Positions 17,982 through 26,680 are shown, counted from the first letter of the stretch. The stretch: DNA of 60,185 bases from Boseongicola sp. H5 (GCA_020622165.1 JACNMN010000017.1:1-60185); one strand, 5' to 3'. Translations and numbers: made by a program. Notes: generated from the letters alone by a model not told the origin.

Positions 17982-18532
17982 GTCGTTCCCCAATGCAGCC
18001 AAACTACCCAAGTTGATAGGCAAAGAAACGGGCCGAACGCAATCGCGCTGGTTCCAAGCGTGTCCGAGTGATCCGCTTCCGCGATCCGAAACACCAGAAG
18101 CGTTGCAATGGCCGCAACCGCGGCACCAAGGAGCATTGGTATCGTGCCGGAAAACCCAAGCCACAATCCCAGCCCGGACATGAGCTTCACATCGCCGAAG
18201 CCAAGCCCTTGACGACCCCGTAAGCGAAGAAACCCGTATCCAACAAGACCAAATAGAATGGGCCATATGACAGCCCCTAGGACATGATCGAGTACGGGTA
18301 GATTTGGTACAAGCATGAGGCGCAGCCCGCCAAGGGAAACCAAGAGCAAGGTAGACAGATCCGGGATCTCGAAGCGCGCGAAATCCCACAGACTGGCCCA
18401 AACCAGAAGCGCGCCGAGCGCAAACGCCCAAGGCCAGTCAGGGCCGGGCAGAGGCGAGTGCATGAACACGGCACCGTAAACGGTGATGTGCAGTGCCAAA
18501 TTGAGTGGCAAGTTCAAGCTTTCTCCATTCAC
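17978..18532 (-). CDS. Prepilin peptidase (A24 family)
   Basis: This polytopic aspartic protease of 184 aa cleaves the Gly|X+4-Glu leaders of GspG/H/I/J/K. The catalytic residues appear to be Asp50 (SLWDFARFEIPD) and Asp114 (GLGFGDVKLMSG), the family GxGD motif. It lacks the N-terminal cytoplasmic methyltransferase/zinc part of classic GspO/PilD, so it is the short CpaA/TadV-like form. It overlaps gspG by 4 nt. The start is only 22 nt from that of gspK on the other strand. An internal ATG at residue 24 is an alternative start. Confidence 0.85.
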   Translation of the reverse strand: MNGESLNLPLNLALHITVYGAVFMHSPLPGPDWPWAFALGALLVWASLWDFARFEIPDLSTLLLVSLGGLRLMLVPNLPVLDHVLGAVIWPILFGLVGYGFLRLRGRQGLGFGDVKLMSGLGLWLGFSGTIPMLLGAAVAAIATLLVFRIAEADHSDTLGTSAIAFGPFLCLSTWVVWLHWGTT

Positions 18533-18554
18533 CAGCTGTCTTTATGGTTGAGCC

Positions 18555-19256
18555 ATGCAAGGCTGTCCAAGGGAAAAGCAGAGGCAGGCGGGGTTCGCCC
18601 TTGTGGTGGTCTTGTTCTCTCTGATCGTGCTTACAACACTGTTTGCCGTCAGTCAGCAACGTGTTCTAGCCCATAACCAAAGCGCCATGGCCGAGCGGGA
18701 CCTCCTAGTCAGGGAACAGCACCGCCGCAGCATCCTAGCGGTGGCTTTGGCAATGAAAACCGCCGACCCTTCGTTGACCGGTTTCGAAATCACGATTGGG
18801 GCAGACCCAGTATCGGCCCGGTTCGTCGATGTTGCCGGCCTGATCGATATCAATACTGCTTCGCCGGTACTGATCGAGTTGCTTGTTTCAGAGTTGGATC
18901 TGGCTCCGGAGACCTTGGAAAACTACCGGCGATGGCGCCGCGATGGACAGCGTTTCAGTGCGACTCCGGATTTTCTCAGGGTGCTGGGTGCGGATCCCGC
19001 GCGGCGCGCGGAGCTTTCGCGGTTGGCGACGGCTTTTTCAGGACGGCCCGGCGTCGCGCTGGCGCATGCCCCGGAACGACTTGCCGCACGTCTGAGAGGG
19101 ACCAACATCAATCCTTCTTTGCTGGATGCAGCGCCATCGAACGAACGTTACCTCGTCCTCTCGGAGTCCGGTGGGTCGTTCCGGCTGCAGCCTTTGGGAA
19201 CAATCGACATTGGGGTCAACGGCGGTGCGGGGGCGATCTTGCAAGTCAACAGGTAA
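18555..19256 (+). CDS. gspK: Minor pseudopilin GspK
   Basis: The protein has 233 aa with prepilin signal RQAG|FALVVVLFSLIVLTTLF. As expected for GspK it lacks Glu at +5. The body has the GspK fold marks RFVDVAGLIDINTASPVLIE and FSATPDFLRVLGADP, a helix-hairpin-like pair. It would cap the tip with GspI and GspJ. It stands alone on the plus strand, and the start lies 22 nt from the divergent peptidase gene. The ribosome binding site is weak. Confidence 0.85.
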   Translation: MQGCPREKQRQAGFALVVVLFSLIVLTTLFAVSQQRVLAHNQSAMAERDLLVREQHRRSILAVALAMKTADPSLTGFEITIGADPVSARFVDVAGLIDINTASPVLIELLVSELDLAPETLENYRRWRRDGQRFSATPDFLRVLGADPARRAELSRLATAFSGRPGVALAHAPERLAARLRGTNINPSLLDAAPSNERYLVLSESGGSFRLQPLGTIDIGVNGGAGAILQVNR

Positions 19257-19503
19257 CGATGCTGTCTGTTTCGTGATGGGCGAGCGGCCCTCTTGCATTG
19301 GGGACACTCCGCTGGTGGGCCAAGCGTTTGGCAGGTGTTCGTTTGTACCGGCACATTTACCGCCCGGTCTGGACGAACCGCGCCCCGATCAGTGTTGGGG
19401 CACGTTTCAGAGATGGTTGGCACTCCTGCGCCAAAACGCATGCCCATGCGCAAAGACGTGTTGGGCGAAGTGTTGTCTGACTCTGGACTGCCGCATCATG
19501 CAA
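19257..19503. other. Non-coding or decayed stretch between gspK and the integrase remnant
   Basis: No recognisable gene, RNA or clear repeat is seen. The short open frames here have no ribosome binding sites and no family resemblance. The composition resembles the T2SS region rather than the GC-richer core genes beyond 20.2 kb. Confidence 0.4.
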
Positions 19504-19809
19504 TCACAGCCCAACCGGTGCTTTCGCTCGAATGCCCAATCCACACCGCCACCCGGCAACCCGACGCGGTCGGTCTCGCGGGACTTTAGGCGCCGGACGA
19601 GGTCGCGCGGAGTTCCCGGCCAGCCGCGCTTCCCACGCCTCGATCATCTGGGGGCAGGCGCGGTCCGCTTTGCTGTGGGCGACGGTCTCCGGTTCGGTAT
19701 GTAGGCTGATCCAGATGATTTCGTGTGGTTCCACCCGATGATACCGGCGCTGGACGCGACGGCGGAGATGGCCTCGTTTGGCGATACTCACGGCGGAGAA
19801 ATCCCTCAT
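19504..19809 (-). pseudogene. Remnant of a phage-type tyrosine integrase (N-terminal part)
   Basis: The first 70 codons read like the N-terminus of alphaproteobacterial phage integrases: RGHLRRRVQRRYHRVEP, then IWISLHTEPETVAHSKADR, then MIEAWEARLAGN. After that the frame turns into Arg/Pro-rich text with no family look. A neighbouring frame offers RELRATS before a stop, suggesting a frameshift. No core-binding or catalytic R-H-R-Y domain is present. It lies about 125 bp from the 3' end of a tRNA-Ser and in the same orientation. The call rests on motif recognition only. Confidence 0.45.
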
Positions 19810-19933
19810 TTGTGCAGCAAAAAGGTGGTGTGAAATGTGTAAATATTACGCGGAGCGAAAGCCGCCGTCCGTGCGAAAACGCTGAATTCCGCACTAGTAT
19901 CATGAGGTTATGGGATAGCGATTTTAAGGAAAA

Positions 19934-20023
19934 TGGCGGAGGAGGTGGGATTCGAACCCACGGTACGCTTTCACGCACGCCGGTTTTCAAGACCGGTGCA
20001 TTCGACCACTCTGCCACTCCTCC
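19934..20023 (-). tRNA. tRNA-Ser (anticodon UGA)
   Basis: A class II tRNA of 90 nt including an encoded CCA. Acceptor stem GGAGGAG pairs with CTCCTCC, discriminator is G, the T-arm is GTGGGTTCGAATCCCAC, and the anticodon stem CCGGT/ACCGG encloses CTTGAAA with TGA at 19987-19989. A long variable arm sits between anticodon and T arms (GCGTGCGTGAAAGCGTACC). Its 3' end faces the integrase remnant, the usual geometry for tRNA-targeted islands. Confidence 0.96.
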
Positions 20024-20221
20024 GCGGTGCAAGCCCATATCTCCTGCCCATCGATTCTGAAAGTGTGATGCAGTTTGCCGCCGATCCGCGTAGGATGGGT
20101 TTTCAGATGCGTCTCTTGGCTGTATCTTTCCGCCACGGGCGCGTCACATCGCGCCAACAGGCATGAAAAAAACCAAAGACAGGCGTGTGAACATGCGCCA
20201 GGGCGGAGCGGGACAGTATCC

Positions 20222-21109
20222 ATGACAAGCCGATTTCGGATGACATCAGGCGCCCGGATGGTGCTTGTTCTGGCCAGTTTTCTGGGGCTGGCCGCCTGTG
20301 AGGACGGGTTTCAGCTCCCGTTCGGGCAAGGCGCCGGTGACGCCGGTGCCGCAAGCGAGGACGGGCTGACCCCGTCGGGCGCCACCCGGCTGGTGGAGCG
20401 CGATGTCGAGGCGCCGGAGGTCTTTCAGGTCACCGAGAACGGGCTCTGGGACGGGCGGCCCTCGCTCGGCGGCGTCTGGGTGGCCCATCCCGATGCGACG
20501 GATCCCGAGCGTGTCATCATTCGCAACACCGAAACCGACCGCTTCGTGATCGGGGCGCTGTTCCGCCGCGAGAGGGACAATCCGGGTCCCGCGCTGCAGA
20601 TCTCGTCCGATGCGGCGGCGGCCCTGAACATCATCGCGGGCCAGCCGACGCCGCTGAACGTGACCGCGCTGCGCCGGGCGGCGGAGCCGGAGCCGCTGCC
20701 GGAACCCGCCAGTGAGGAGATGGCCGCCGCCTCGGGCGCGCCGGAAAGCATCGAGACGCAACCGCTGGACACGATTGCGGCCGCCGCCGCCGCGATCGAT
20801 GACAGCACCCCGAGCGTGGCCGCCCCCGTGGCACCGGCCCCCGCGCCCGCGGCTGAGCCCGCATCGGCCTCCAATCTGGACCGGCCCTATATCCAGATCG
20901 GGATATTCAGCGTCGAGGCCAATGCCAACAATACCGCGCAGGCCTTGCGCACGGCGGGCATGGTGCCCACGATCTATGATCAGACCAGCAATGAGCGCCG
21001 GTTCTGGCGGGTTGTCGTGGGGCCTGCGCGCACCCGTGCGGAACGCCAGCAATTGCTGGAAACCGTGCGCGGCCTCGGTTTCCAGGACGCGTATTTCGTG
21101 ACGAACTGA
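20222..21109 (+). CDS. SPOR-domain lipoprotein
   Basis: The protein has 295 aa. An N-terminal lipoprotein signal MVLVLASFLGLAAC has a good lipobox. A Glu/Ala/Pro-rich linker follows at about residues 155-220, then a C-terminal SPOR domain from about residue 222 (YIQIGIFSVEANANNTAQAL, FWRVVVGPARTRAERQQLL, GFQDAYFV). SPOR domains bind denuded septal peptidoglycan. The D,D-carboxypeptidase just downstream shares the peptidoglycan theme, and the pair is a common alphaproteobacterial arrangement. The start at 20222 places the signal at the N-terminus; an in-frame upstream extension has no signal logic. About 200 bp between it and the tRNA shows nothing else clear. Confidence 0.88.
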   Translation: MTSRFRMTSGARMVLVLASFLGLAACEDGFQLPFGQGAGDAGAASEDGLTPSGATRLVERDVEAPEVFQVTENGLWDGRPSLGGVWVAHPDATDPERVIIRNTETDRFVIGALFRRERDNPGPALQISSDAAAALNIIAGQPTPLNVTALRRAAEPEPLPEPASEEMAAASGAPESIETQPLDTIAAAAAAIDDSTPSVAAPVAPAPAPAAEPASASNLDRPYIQIGIFSVEANANNTAQALRTAGMVPTIYDQTSNERRFWRVVVGPARTRAERQQLLETVRGLGFQDAYFVTN

Positions 21110-21125
21110 TCCGAAAAGGAACCCC

Positions 21126-22298
21126 ATGATCGCATTTGCCCGATCCGTTCTTGCCGCCATCGCCCTTCTTGCGCTGACGACCGCCGGCCTGGCCTTCGAG
21201 ACCGAGGCCGAGGCGGCCTATGTCGTGGATCACAATACCGGACAGGTGCTGCTGAGCCATAACGATCAGCTGCCCCTGCCGCCGGCGTCGATGTCCAAGC
21301 TGATGACGCTCAACATGGTGTTCGAGGCGCTTGAGGATGGCCGTCTGAGCCTTGAGACGCGCCTGCCGGTCAGCGCCCATGCGATGAGTTTCGGCGGGTC
21401 GACCATGTTTCTGACCACGCGGGACCGGGTGAGCGTCGAGGATCTGATCCGCGGCATCGTGGTGCTGTCGGGCAATGACGCATCCGTGGTTTTCGCCGAG
21501 GCGCTGTCTCCGGACGGGACCGAGGAAGGCTTCGCCACGATGATGACCGAGCGGGCGCGGCAGCTAGGGATGGAAAACTCGACCTTCCGGAACGCGTCGG
21601 GCTGGCCCGCGCCGGGCCATGTCATGAGCATGCGCGATCTGGGCATTCTGGCCGAACGGCTGATCACCGAGTTTCCGCAATACTACACCTATTTCGCGGA
21701 GACCGAGTTTCCGTTCGATGGCCGCGCGCCCGACAACCGCTTCAACCGCAACCCGCTTCTGACGCTGGATATCGGCGCGGACGGGCTGAAGACGGGCCAC
21801 ACGCAGGAGGCCGGCTTCGGGCTGGTTGGCTCCGCGGTGCAGGGCAACCGGCGGGTGACCTTCGTGATCACGGGCATGGAAACCGCGGGTGCCCGCGCGC
21901 GGGAGGCGGAGCGGATCGTGAACTGGGCCTTCCGCCAGTTCGCGGAACGCGAGGTCGTGGCGGCGGGCGATGTGGTGGTCGAGGCGGAGGTGTTCATGGG
22001 CGCGGCCCCGACCGTGGGCCTGACACCTACCGAGGATGTCACGATGCTGGTGCCGGCCGTGCAGGACGGCGGGATCGAGGCGGAGGTCGTCTATCAGGGC
22101 CCGATCGCCGCCCCGGTCGAGGCCGGTACGGAGCTGGGCACGCTGGTGGTGCGGATGGAAGGATTTGACGACCGGCGGATCCCGCTGGTCGCCGCCGAAA
22201 CGGTGGAACGTGGCGGCATCGGCATACGGCTTGGAACCGCCGCCCGCTCGGTCCTGCGCAGCATTCTGGGTGACGGCCCGGCCCCGGCGCCAAGCTGA
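21126..22298 (+). CDS. D-alanyl-D-alanine carboxypeptidase (PBP5/6 family)
   Basis: This periplasmic serine peptidase trims the terminal D-Ala from peptidoglycan stem peptides. It has 390 aa, with a signal peptide through about residue 23. Active-site motifs are Ser55-Met-Ser-Lys58 (SxxK), Ser115-Gly-Asn117 (SxN) and Lys222-Thr-Gly224 (KTG). The C-terminal PBP5-type beta domain (GAAPTVGLTPTEDVTMLVP) and a final amphipathic segment (RSVLRSILG) suit membrane attachment. AAAAGGA precedes the start. The stop abuts tmk. Confidence 0.95.
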   Translation: MIAFARSVLAAIALLALTTAGLAFETEAEAAYVVDHNTGQVLLSHNDQLPLPPASMSKLMTLNMVFEALEDGRLSLETRLPVSAHAMSFGGSTMFLTTRDRVSVEDLIRGIVVLSGNDASVVFAEALSPDGTEEGFATMMTERARQLGMENSTFRNASGWPAPGHVMSMRDLGILAERLITEFPQYYTYFAETEFPFDGRAPDNRFNRNPLLTLDIGADGLKTGHTQEAGFGLVGSAVQGNRRVTFVITGMETAGARAREAERIVNWAFRQFAEREVVAAGDVVVEAEVFMGAAPTVGLTPTEDVTMLVPAVQDGGIEAEVVYQGPIAAPVEAGTELGTLVVRMEGFDDRRIPLVAAETVERGGIGIRLGTAARSVLRSILGDGPAPAPS

Positions 22299-22927
22299 TG
22301 AGCGCAGGGCAGGGGCTGTTCGTCAGCCTGGAAGGCATCGACGGGTCGGGCAAGTCGACCCAGGCAAAGCTGTTGGCGGAGGCGCTGAAGCGGGACGGCC
22401 ACGAGGTCGTGCTGACGCGGGAACCGGGCGGGTCGCCGGGGGCCGAGGAGATCCGGGCCCTTGTCCTGCAGGGCGACCCCGACAGGTGGTCGGCGGAAAC
22501 CGAGATCCTGCTGTTCACCGCCGCGCGCCGGGATCATATGGAGCGTCTGATCCTGCCTGCGCTGGAGGCAGGAAAGATCGTCGTCTGCGACCGTTTTGCC
22601 GACAGCACCCGCGTTTATCAGGGCCTGTCCCGCGGCGATCTGCGGCGACTGGTCGATCAGCTTCATGACCTGATGATCGGCCGGGAGCCCGATCTGACCG
22701 TGCTGATCGACATGGAGCCGGATGCGGGGCTTGCGCGCGCCAAGGGACGGCAGGGGGCCGAGGAGCGGTTCGAGGATTTCGGCCTGTCCCTTCAGGAACG
22801 CATGCGGGCGGGCTATCTGGATATGGCGCATGCCGCGCCCGACCGATTTCGGGTGATCGACGGCGGGCGCGACATCGAAACGGTGGCCGGCGATGTTCAT
22901 GCCGCCGTCGCCGCCGCGATCCGATGA
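22298..22927 (+). CDS. tmk: Thymidylate kinase
   Basis: The enzyme phosphorylates dTMP to dTDP. It has 209 aa, the usual length. The P-loop is LEGIDGSGKSTQ near the N-terminus; the dTMP-binding DR motif is VVCDRFADSTRVYQG; the LID region is GLARAKGRQGAEERFED, with TREPGGSPGAEEIR typical of the family. It overlaps the carboxypeptidase stop by one base and holB by 4 nt. tmk-holB-tatD-MBL is a widely conserved bacterial order. Confidence 0.97.
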   Translation: MSAGQGLFVSLEGIDGSGKSTQAKLLAEALKRDGHEVVLTREPGGSPGAEEIRALVLQGDPDRWSAETEILLFTAARRDHMERLILPALEAGKIVVCDRFADSTRVYQGLSRGDLRRLVDQLHDLMIGREPDLTVLIDMEPDAGLARAKGRQGAEERFEDFGLSLQERMRAGYLDMAHAAPDRFRVIDGGRDIETVAGDVHAAVAAAIR

Positions 22928-24051
22928 GCGGCGAGGGCGACACGCCACCCGAGGCCGACCGGCTGGAGGGCGCGCCCCATCCGCGCGAGACCGCGCGCCT
23001 CTTCGGCCAGAGCGCGGCGGAGGCCGCGTTTCTTGCGGCGTTCACCTCCGACCGGCTGCACCATGCGTGGCTTCTGACCGGCCCGCGCGGGGTGGGCAAG
23101 GCCACGCTGGCCTGGCGCATCGCCCGGTTTCTGCTGGCCACGCACCCGGATCCCGGCGATGCGCTGTTCGCGGCCCCGGTGCCCGAGACGCTCGATATCG
23201 CCGCCGATCACCCGGTGGCGCGCAGGGTTCTGGCCCTGTCGGAGCCCGGGCTGATGCTGCTCCGCCGCCCGTGGGACGAAAAGGCCAAGCGCCTGAAGGC
23301 GCAGATCACGGTCGACGAGATCCGCAAGCTCAAGGATTTCTTCGCATTCTCGGCCAGCGATGGCGGCCGCCGCGTGGTGATCGTCGATGCCGCCGACGAG
23401 ATGAACACGAATGCCGCCAACGCGCTTCTGAAAGTGCTGGAGGAGCCGCCCGCCAATGCGGTCCTGCTTCTGGTGGCGCATCAACCCTCGCGGCTGTTGC
23501 CGACGATACGGTCTCGGTGCCGCACCTTGCGCCTTGCCCGCCTGTCCGAGGAGGATCTCGCCTCCGCGCTGGCCCAGGCCGGGGTAGACAGCCGGGCCAG
23601 CGGCGCGCTGTCCGAACTTGCCGAAGGCTCCGTGGGCGAGGCGGCCCGGCTGAGCGATCTGGACGGGCTTGCGCTCTATGCCGATCTGGTCGCGCTGTTC
23701 GCCTCCATGCCGGGGATGGACCGGACGCGCGCCAGCAAGATCGCCGAAGCCGCGGGTGCCCGCGGGGCGGAGGCGCGGTTCGACCTGACGCTGGCCCTGA
23801 TCGACCGAATTCTTGCGCGGCTTGCCCGCAGCGGCACCACTGGCACCCCGCCCCCCGAAATCGTGCCGGGGGAGGCGCAGATGCTGACCCGGCTAGCCTC
23901 CCATCCGCGCGCTGCGCGGGACTGGGCGGACCTTGCGCAGGGCCTGTCGGCCCGCGCGCGGCGCGGCAAGGCGGTCAACCTTGACCCTGCCGCGCTCATC
24001 CTCGATATGTGTCTGAGCCTAGAAAAGACGGCGGCGCGTCTGCCTGCCTGA
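22924..24051 (+). CDS. holB: DNA polymerase III delta-prime subunit
   Basis: A clamp-loader subunit of 375 aa. The N-terminal AAA+ part has the P-loop GPRGVGKATLAWRIARFL and the sensor region VIVDAADEMNTNAANALLKV followed by LEEPPANAVLLLVAH; the SRC motif is RSRCRTLRLARL. There is a roughly 40-residue insertion (DALFAAPVPETLDIAADHPV) as in other alphaproteobacterial delta-prime subunits. It follows tmk with an ATGA overlap. Confidence 0.95.
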   Translation: MSGEGDTPPEADRLEGAPHPRETARLFGQSAAEAAFLAAFTSDRLHHAWLLTGPRGVGKATLAWRIARFLLATHPDPGDALFAAPVPETLDIAADHPVARRVLALSEPGLMLLRRPWDEKAKRLKAQITVDEIRKLKDFFAFSASDGGRRVVIVDAADEMNTNAANALLKVLEEPPANAVLLLVAHQPSRLLPTIRSRCRTLRLARLSEEDLASALAQAGVDSRASGALSELAEGSVGEAARLSDLDGLALYADLVALFASMPGMDRTRASKIAEAAGARGAEARFDLTLALIDRILARLARSGTTGTPPPEIVPGEAQMLTRLASHPRAARDWADLAQGLSARARRGKAVNLDPAALILDMCLSLEKTAARLPA

Positions 24052-24071
24052 GCCTTCGGACACCGGATTTC

Positions 24072-24878
24072 ATGCCCGCCACGCCACAGATCGTCGACAG
24101 CCATTGCCATCTGGACTTCCCCGATTTTGCCGAGGAGTTGCCGCAGGTTATCGCGCGCGCGCAGGCCGCCGGCGTGACCCGGATGGTGACGATCTGCACC
24201 CGGCTCGCGAACGCGCCGCAGGTTCGCGCCATCGCCGAGGCGCATGACCCGGTCTTCTGGGCGGGCGGCACCCACCCGATGAGCGCGGCCAAGGAACCCA
24301 TGGCCAGTGTCGAGGATCTGGTCGCCCTTGCGGAGCATCCGAAATTCGTGGGCATCGGAGAGACCGGCCTCGATTATCATTACACCTCGGACAGTGCCGC
24401 CGTGCAGCAGGACAGCCTGCGCCGGCATATCGAGGCCGCGCGCCGCACCGGGCTGCCGCTGATCATCCATGCCCGGGCCGCCGACGAGGATATGGCCCGC
24501 ATCCTGACCGAGGAACACCGCGCGGGCGCCTATGGCTGCGTCATGCATTGCTTCTCCTCCGGCGCGGCGCTGGCCGCCGCCGCGCTCGACCTGGGCTTCT
24601 ACCTTTCCATGTCGGGTATCGCGGCCTTCCCGAAATCGGCCGAACTGCGGGAGATTTTCGCCGCCGCCCCGGTGGACCGGATCCTTGTGGAAACGGATGC
24701 GCCCTATCTGGCTCCGCCGCCCCATCGCGGCAAGCGCAACGAGCCGGCCTATACCGCCCATACCGCCCGCGTCGGCGCGGAGCTTTTCGGGCTGAGCGAG
24801 GCCGAATTCGCCACCCGGACCAGCGCCAATTTCGACCGGCTGTTCTGGAAGGCCGCCCGATGGCAGCAGGCGGCCTGA
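24072..24878 (+). CDS. TatD family metal-dependent hydrolase
   Basis: A TIM-barrel nuclease/hydrolase of 268 aa. Metal ligands are visible in VDSHCHLDF (HxH), GIGETGLDYHYT (Glu), LIIHARAADED (His), MHCFSSG (His) and VETDAPYLAP (Asp). TatD proteins have 3'-5' exonuclease or deoxyribonuclease activity. The ATG at 24072 is chosen because the fold begins directly at TPQIVDSHCHLDF; an in-frame upstream extension overlaps holB. The stop abuts the MBL gene. Confidence 0.93.
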   Translation: MPATPQIVDSHCHLDFPDFAEELPQVIARAQAAGVTRMVTICTRLANAPQVRAIAEAHDPVFWAGGTHPMSAAKEPMASVEDLVALAEHPKFVGIGETGLDYHYTSDSAAVQQDSLRRHIEAARRTGLPLIIHARAADEDMARILTEEHRAGAYGCVMHCFSSGAALAAAALDLGFYLSMSGIAAFPKSAELREIFAAAPVDRILVETDAPYLAPPPHRGKRNEPAYTAHTARVGAELFGLSEAEFATRTSANFDRLFWKAARWQQAA

Positions 24879-25679
24879 ATGGCTGAGCTTGTCGTCACAA
24901 TCCTGGGCTGCGGGTCCTCGGGCGGGGTTCCGCGCCTTGGCGGCATCTGGGGCGACTGCGACCCGGAGGAGCCGAGAAATCGCCGCCGCCGGTGTTCCCT
25001 TCTGGTCCAGCGGTTCGATGGCGGCGCCGACACGACCGTGCTGATCGACACCTCCCCGGACCTGCGGCAGCAATTGCTCGATACCGGCATCGGGCGGCTT
25101 GATGCGGTGCTGTATACCCATGCCCATGCGGATCATGTGCACGGGCTCGACGATCTGCGGATGATCGTCTTCAACATGCGCCGCCGCCTGCCGGTCTATG
25201 CCGACGGGCCTACGCAAAACGACCTGCTCAGCCGGTTCGGCTACGCCTTCGTGCAACCCCCCGGTTCGGCCTATCCGCCGATCCTCGATCTGCATGCCAT
25301 CGGCGCGGAGGATCTCACCATCGACGGCCCCGGCGGCCCGATCACCTTCACCCCGTTCGAAGTGACCCATGGCAATATCGACAGTCTCGGCTTTCGCATC
25401 GGCGATCTGGCCTACCTGCCGGATGTCTCGGATATTCCGGCGAATGTCTGGCCGGTGCTGGAGGGGCTGGATTGCTGGATCCTCGATGCGCTGCGCCGCA
25501 CGCCCCATCCGTCCCACGCCCATCTGGACAGATCGCTTGAATGGATCGCGCGGGCCGCACCCCGCCGCGCCGTGCTGACCAACATGCATATCGATCTGGA
25601 CTACCGGACCGTGGCCGATGAAACGCCCGCGCATATCACGCCCGCCCATGATGGAATGACCATCCGGTACGAGCTCTGA
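24879..25679 (+). CDS. MBL-fold metal-dependent hydrolase (PhnP-like)
   Basis: The protein has 266 aa. The metallo-beta-lactamase motif is THAHADHVHGLDDLR (HxHxDH), and further ligands lie in VTHGNIDSLGFRIGD and NMHIDLDYRTV. The N-terminal GCGSSGGVPRLGGIWGDCD is characteristic of the PhnP-like group that follows tatD in alphaproteobacteria. Family members include cyclic phosphodiesterases, but the substrate here is unknown. It is directly joined to both neighbours. Confidence 0.9.
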   Translation: MAELVVTILGCGSSGGVPRLGGIWGDCDPEEPRNRRRRCSLLVQRFDGGADTTVLIDTSPDLRQQLLDTGIGRLDAVLYTHAHADHVHGLDDLRMIVFNMRRRLPVYADGPTQNDLLSRFGYAFVQPPGSAYPPILDLHAIGAEDLTIDGPGGPITFTPFEVTHGNIDSLGFRIGDLAYLPDVSDIPANVWPVLEGLDCWILDALRRTPHPSHAHLDRSLEWIARAAPRRAVLTNMHIDLDYRTVADETPAHITPAHDGMTIRYEL

Positions 25680-26612
25680 ATGGGCGATCTCATTGCAATT
25701 GTCCTGCCGGTCTTTCTGGTCATAGGGGCGGGGTATGTCGCCGTGTGGCGGGGCCTCTTCTCCGACAGCGGCGTCGAGGGGCTGATGAATTTCACCCAGA
25801 GGTTCGCCATTCCCTGCCTGCTTTTCATGGGAATAGCGACGCTGGATCTGGGCCAGAATTTCGACTGGCGGCTGCTTGTCTCCTTTTACACCGGCTCGAC
25901 GGTGTGTTTCTTCGCGGGGCTTTTCGGCGCGCGGCTCTTCTTCGGGCGGTCATGGCCGGACAGTGTCGCCATCGGGTTCTGCGGGCTGTTCGCGAATACC
26001 GTCCTGCTTGGCCTTCCGATCATGGAGCGCGCCTATGGCGCCGACGCGCTTGGCCCGAATTTCGCGATTGTCGCATTGCATGCGGCCTTCTGCTTTCTGC
26101 TCGGCATCACCACGATGGAGATCGTGCGCGCCGATAGCGGGTCGCCCGCGCGGCTGATCAACACGGTCGGCCGGGCCATGTTCCGCAACCCGCTGATGAT
26201 CGGTGTGGCGCTTGGCTTCGTGGTGAACCTGACCGGTCTGCCGATGCCCGGTGTCCTGACCGAAGCGATCAATCTGATGATCCGCGCCGCGCTTCCGGCT
26301 GCATTGTTCGGTCTGGGCGGGGTCCTTTACCGCTACAAGCCCGAAGGCGATGCCAAGGTTATCGCGTTTATCTGCGTGCTGTCGCTGGTCCTGCATCCGG
26401 CCATCGCCTTCGGCATGGGCAGCGCGGTCACCGATCTGTCGGCGGAACAGCTTCGCTCCGCTGTCATCACCGCGGCGATGGCGCCCGGGGTCAACGCCTA
26501 TCTGTTCGCGAACATGTACGGCACGGCCCGCCGGGTCGCCGCCTCGGCGGTTCTGATCGGCACCGCGCTGACCGTGCTTACCGCATCGGCCTGGCTTGCG
26601 ATCCTGCCGTAA
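25680..26612 (+). CDS. AEC family transporter (auxin efflux carrier type)
   Basis: An integral membrane protein of 310 aa with about ten predicted spans, in two halves. Hallmarks are the N-terminal IAIVLPVFLVIGAGYVAVW, LFANTVLLGLPIMERAYG in the first half, and APGVNAYLFANMYGTARRVA near the end. The family exports organic acids or other small anions; the substrate is not predictable here. The ATG follows the previous stop with no gap. Confidence 0.88.
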   Translation: MGDLIAIVLPVFLVIGAGYVAVWRGLFSDSGVEGLMNFTQRFAIPCLLFMGIATLDLGQNFDWRLLVSFYTGSTVCFFAGLFGARLFFGRSWPDSVAIGFCGLFANTVLLGLPIMERAYGADALGPNFAIVALHAAFCFLLGITTMEIVRADSGSPARLINTVGRAMFRNPLMIGVALGFVVNLTGLPMPGVLTEAINLMIRAALPAALFGLGGVLYRYKPEGDAKVIAFICVLSLVLHPAIAFGMGSAVTDLSAEQLRSAVITAAMAPGVNAYLFANMYGTARRVAASAVLIGTALTVLTASAWLAILP

Positions 26613-26657
26613 GGCCGCCGCGTCGGGCTTGTCGCGCGGGCCCGGTTGACCGCTCGG

Positions 26658-26680
26658 GGCGCGGGCAGGGCGCCCGCGCC
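26658..26680. terminator. GC hairpin between convergent genes
   Basis: A 9-bp perfect stem (GGCGCGGGC / GCCCGCGCC) with a 5-nt loop lies between the AEC transporter and the convergent permease stop at 26681. There is no T-tract on either side, so it may be a weak bidirectional terminator. Confidence 0.4.

Noticed and set aside
19586-20038. Minus-strand frame of 150 codons containing a repeated-looking N-terminus
   Set aside because: Its first 30 codons are just the tRNA-Ser gene translated, a well-known artefact.
20075-20221. Long N-terminal extension of the SPOR protein
   Set aside because: The lipoprotein signal would lie about 65 residues inside; the ATG at 20222 places it properly.
23676-25649. 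Minus-strand 657-codon frame
   Set aside because: It is antisense to holB, tatD and the MBL hydrolase, all of which have clear catalytic motifs on the plus strand.
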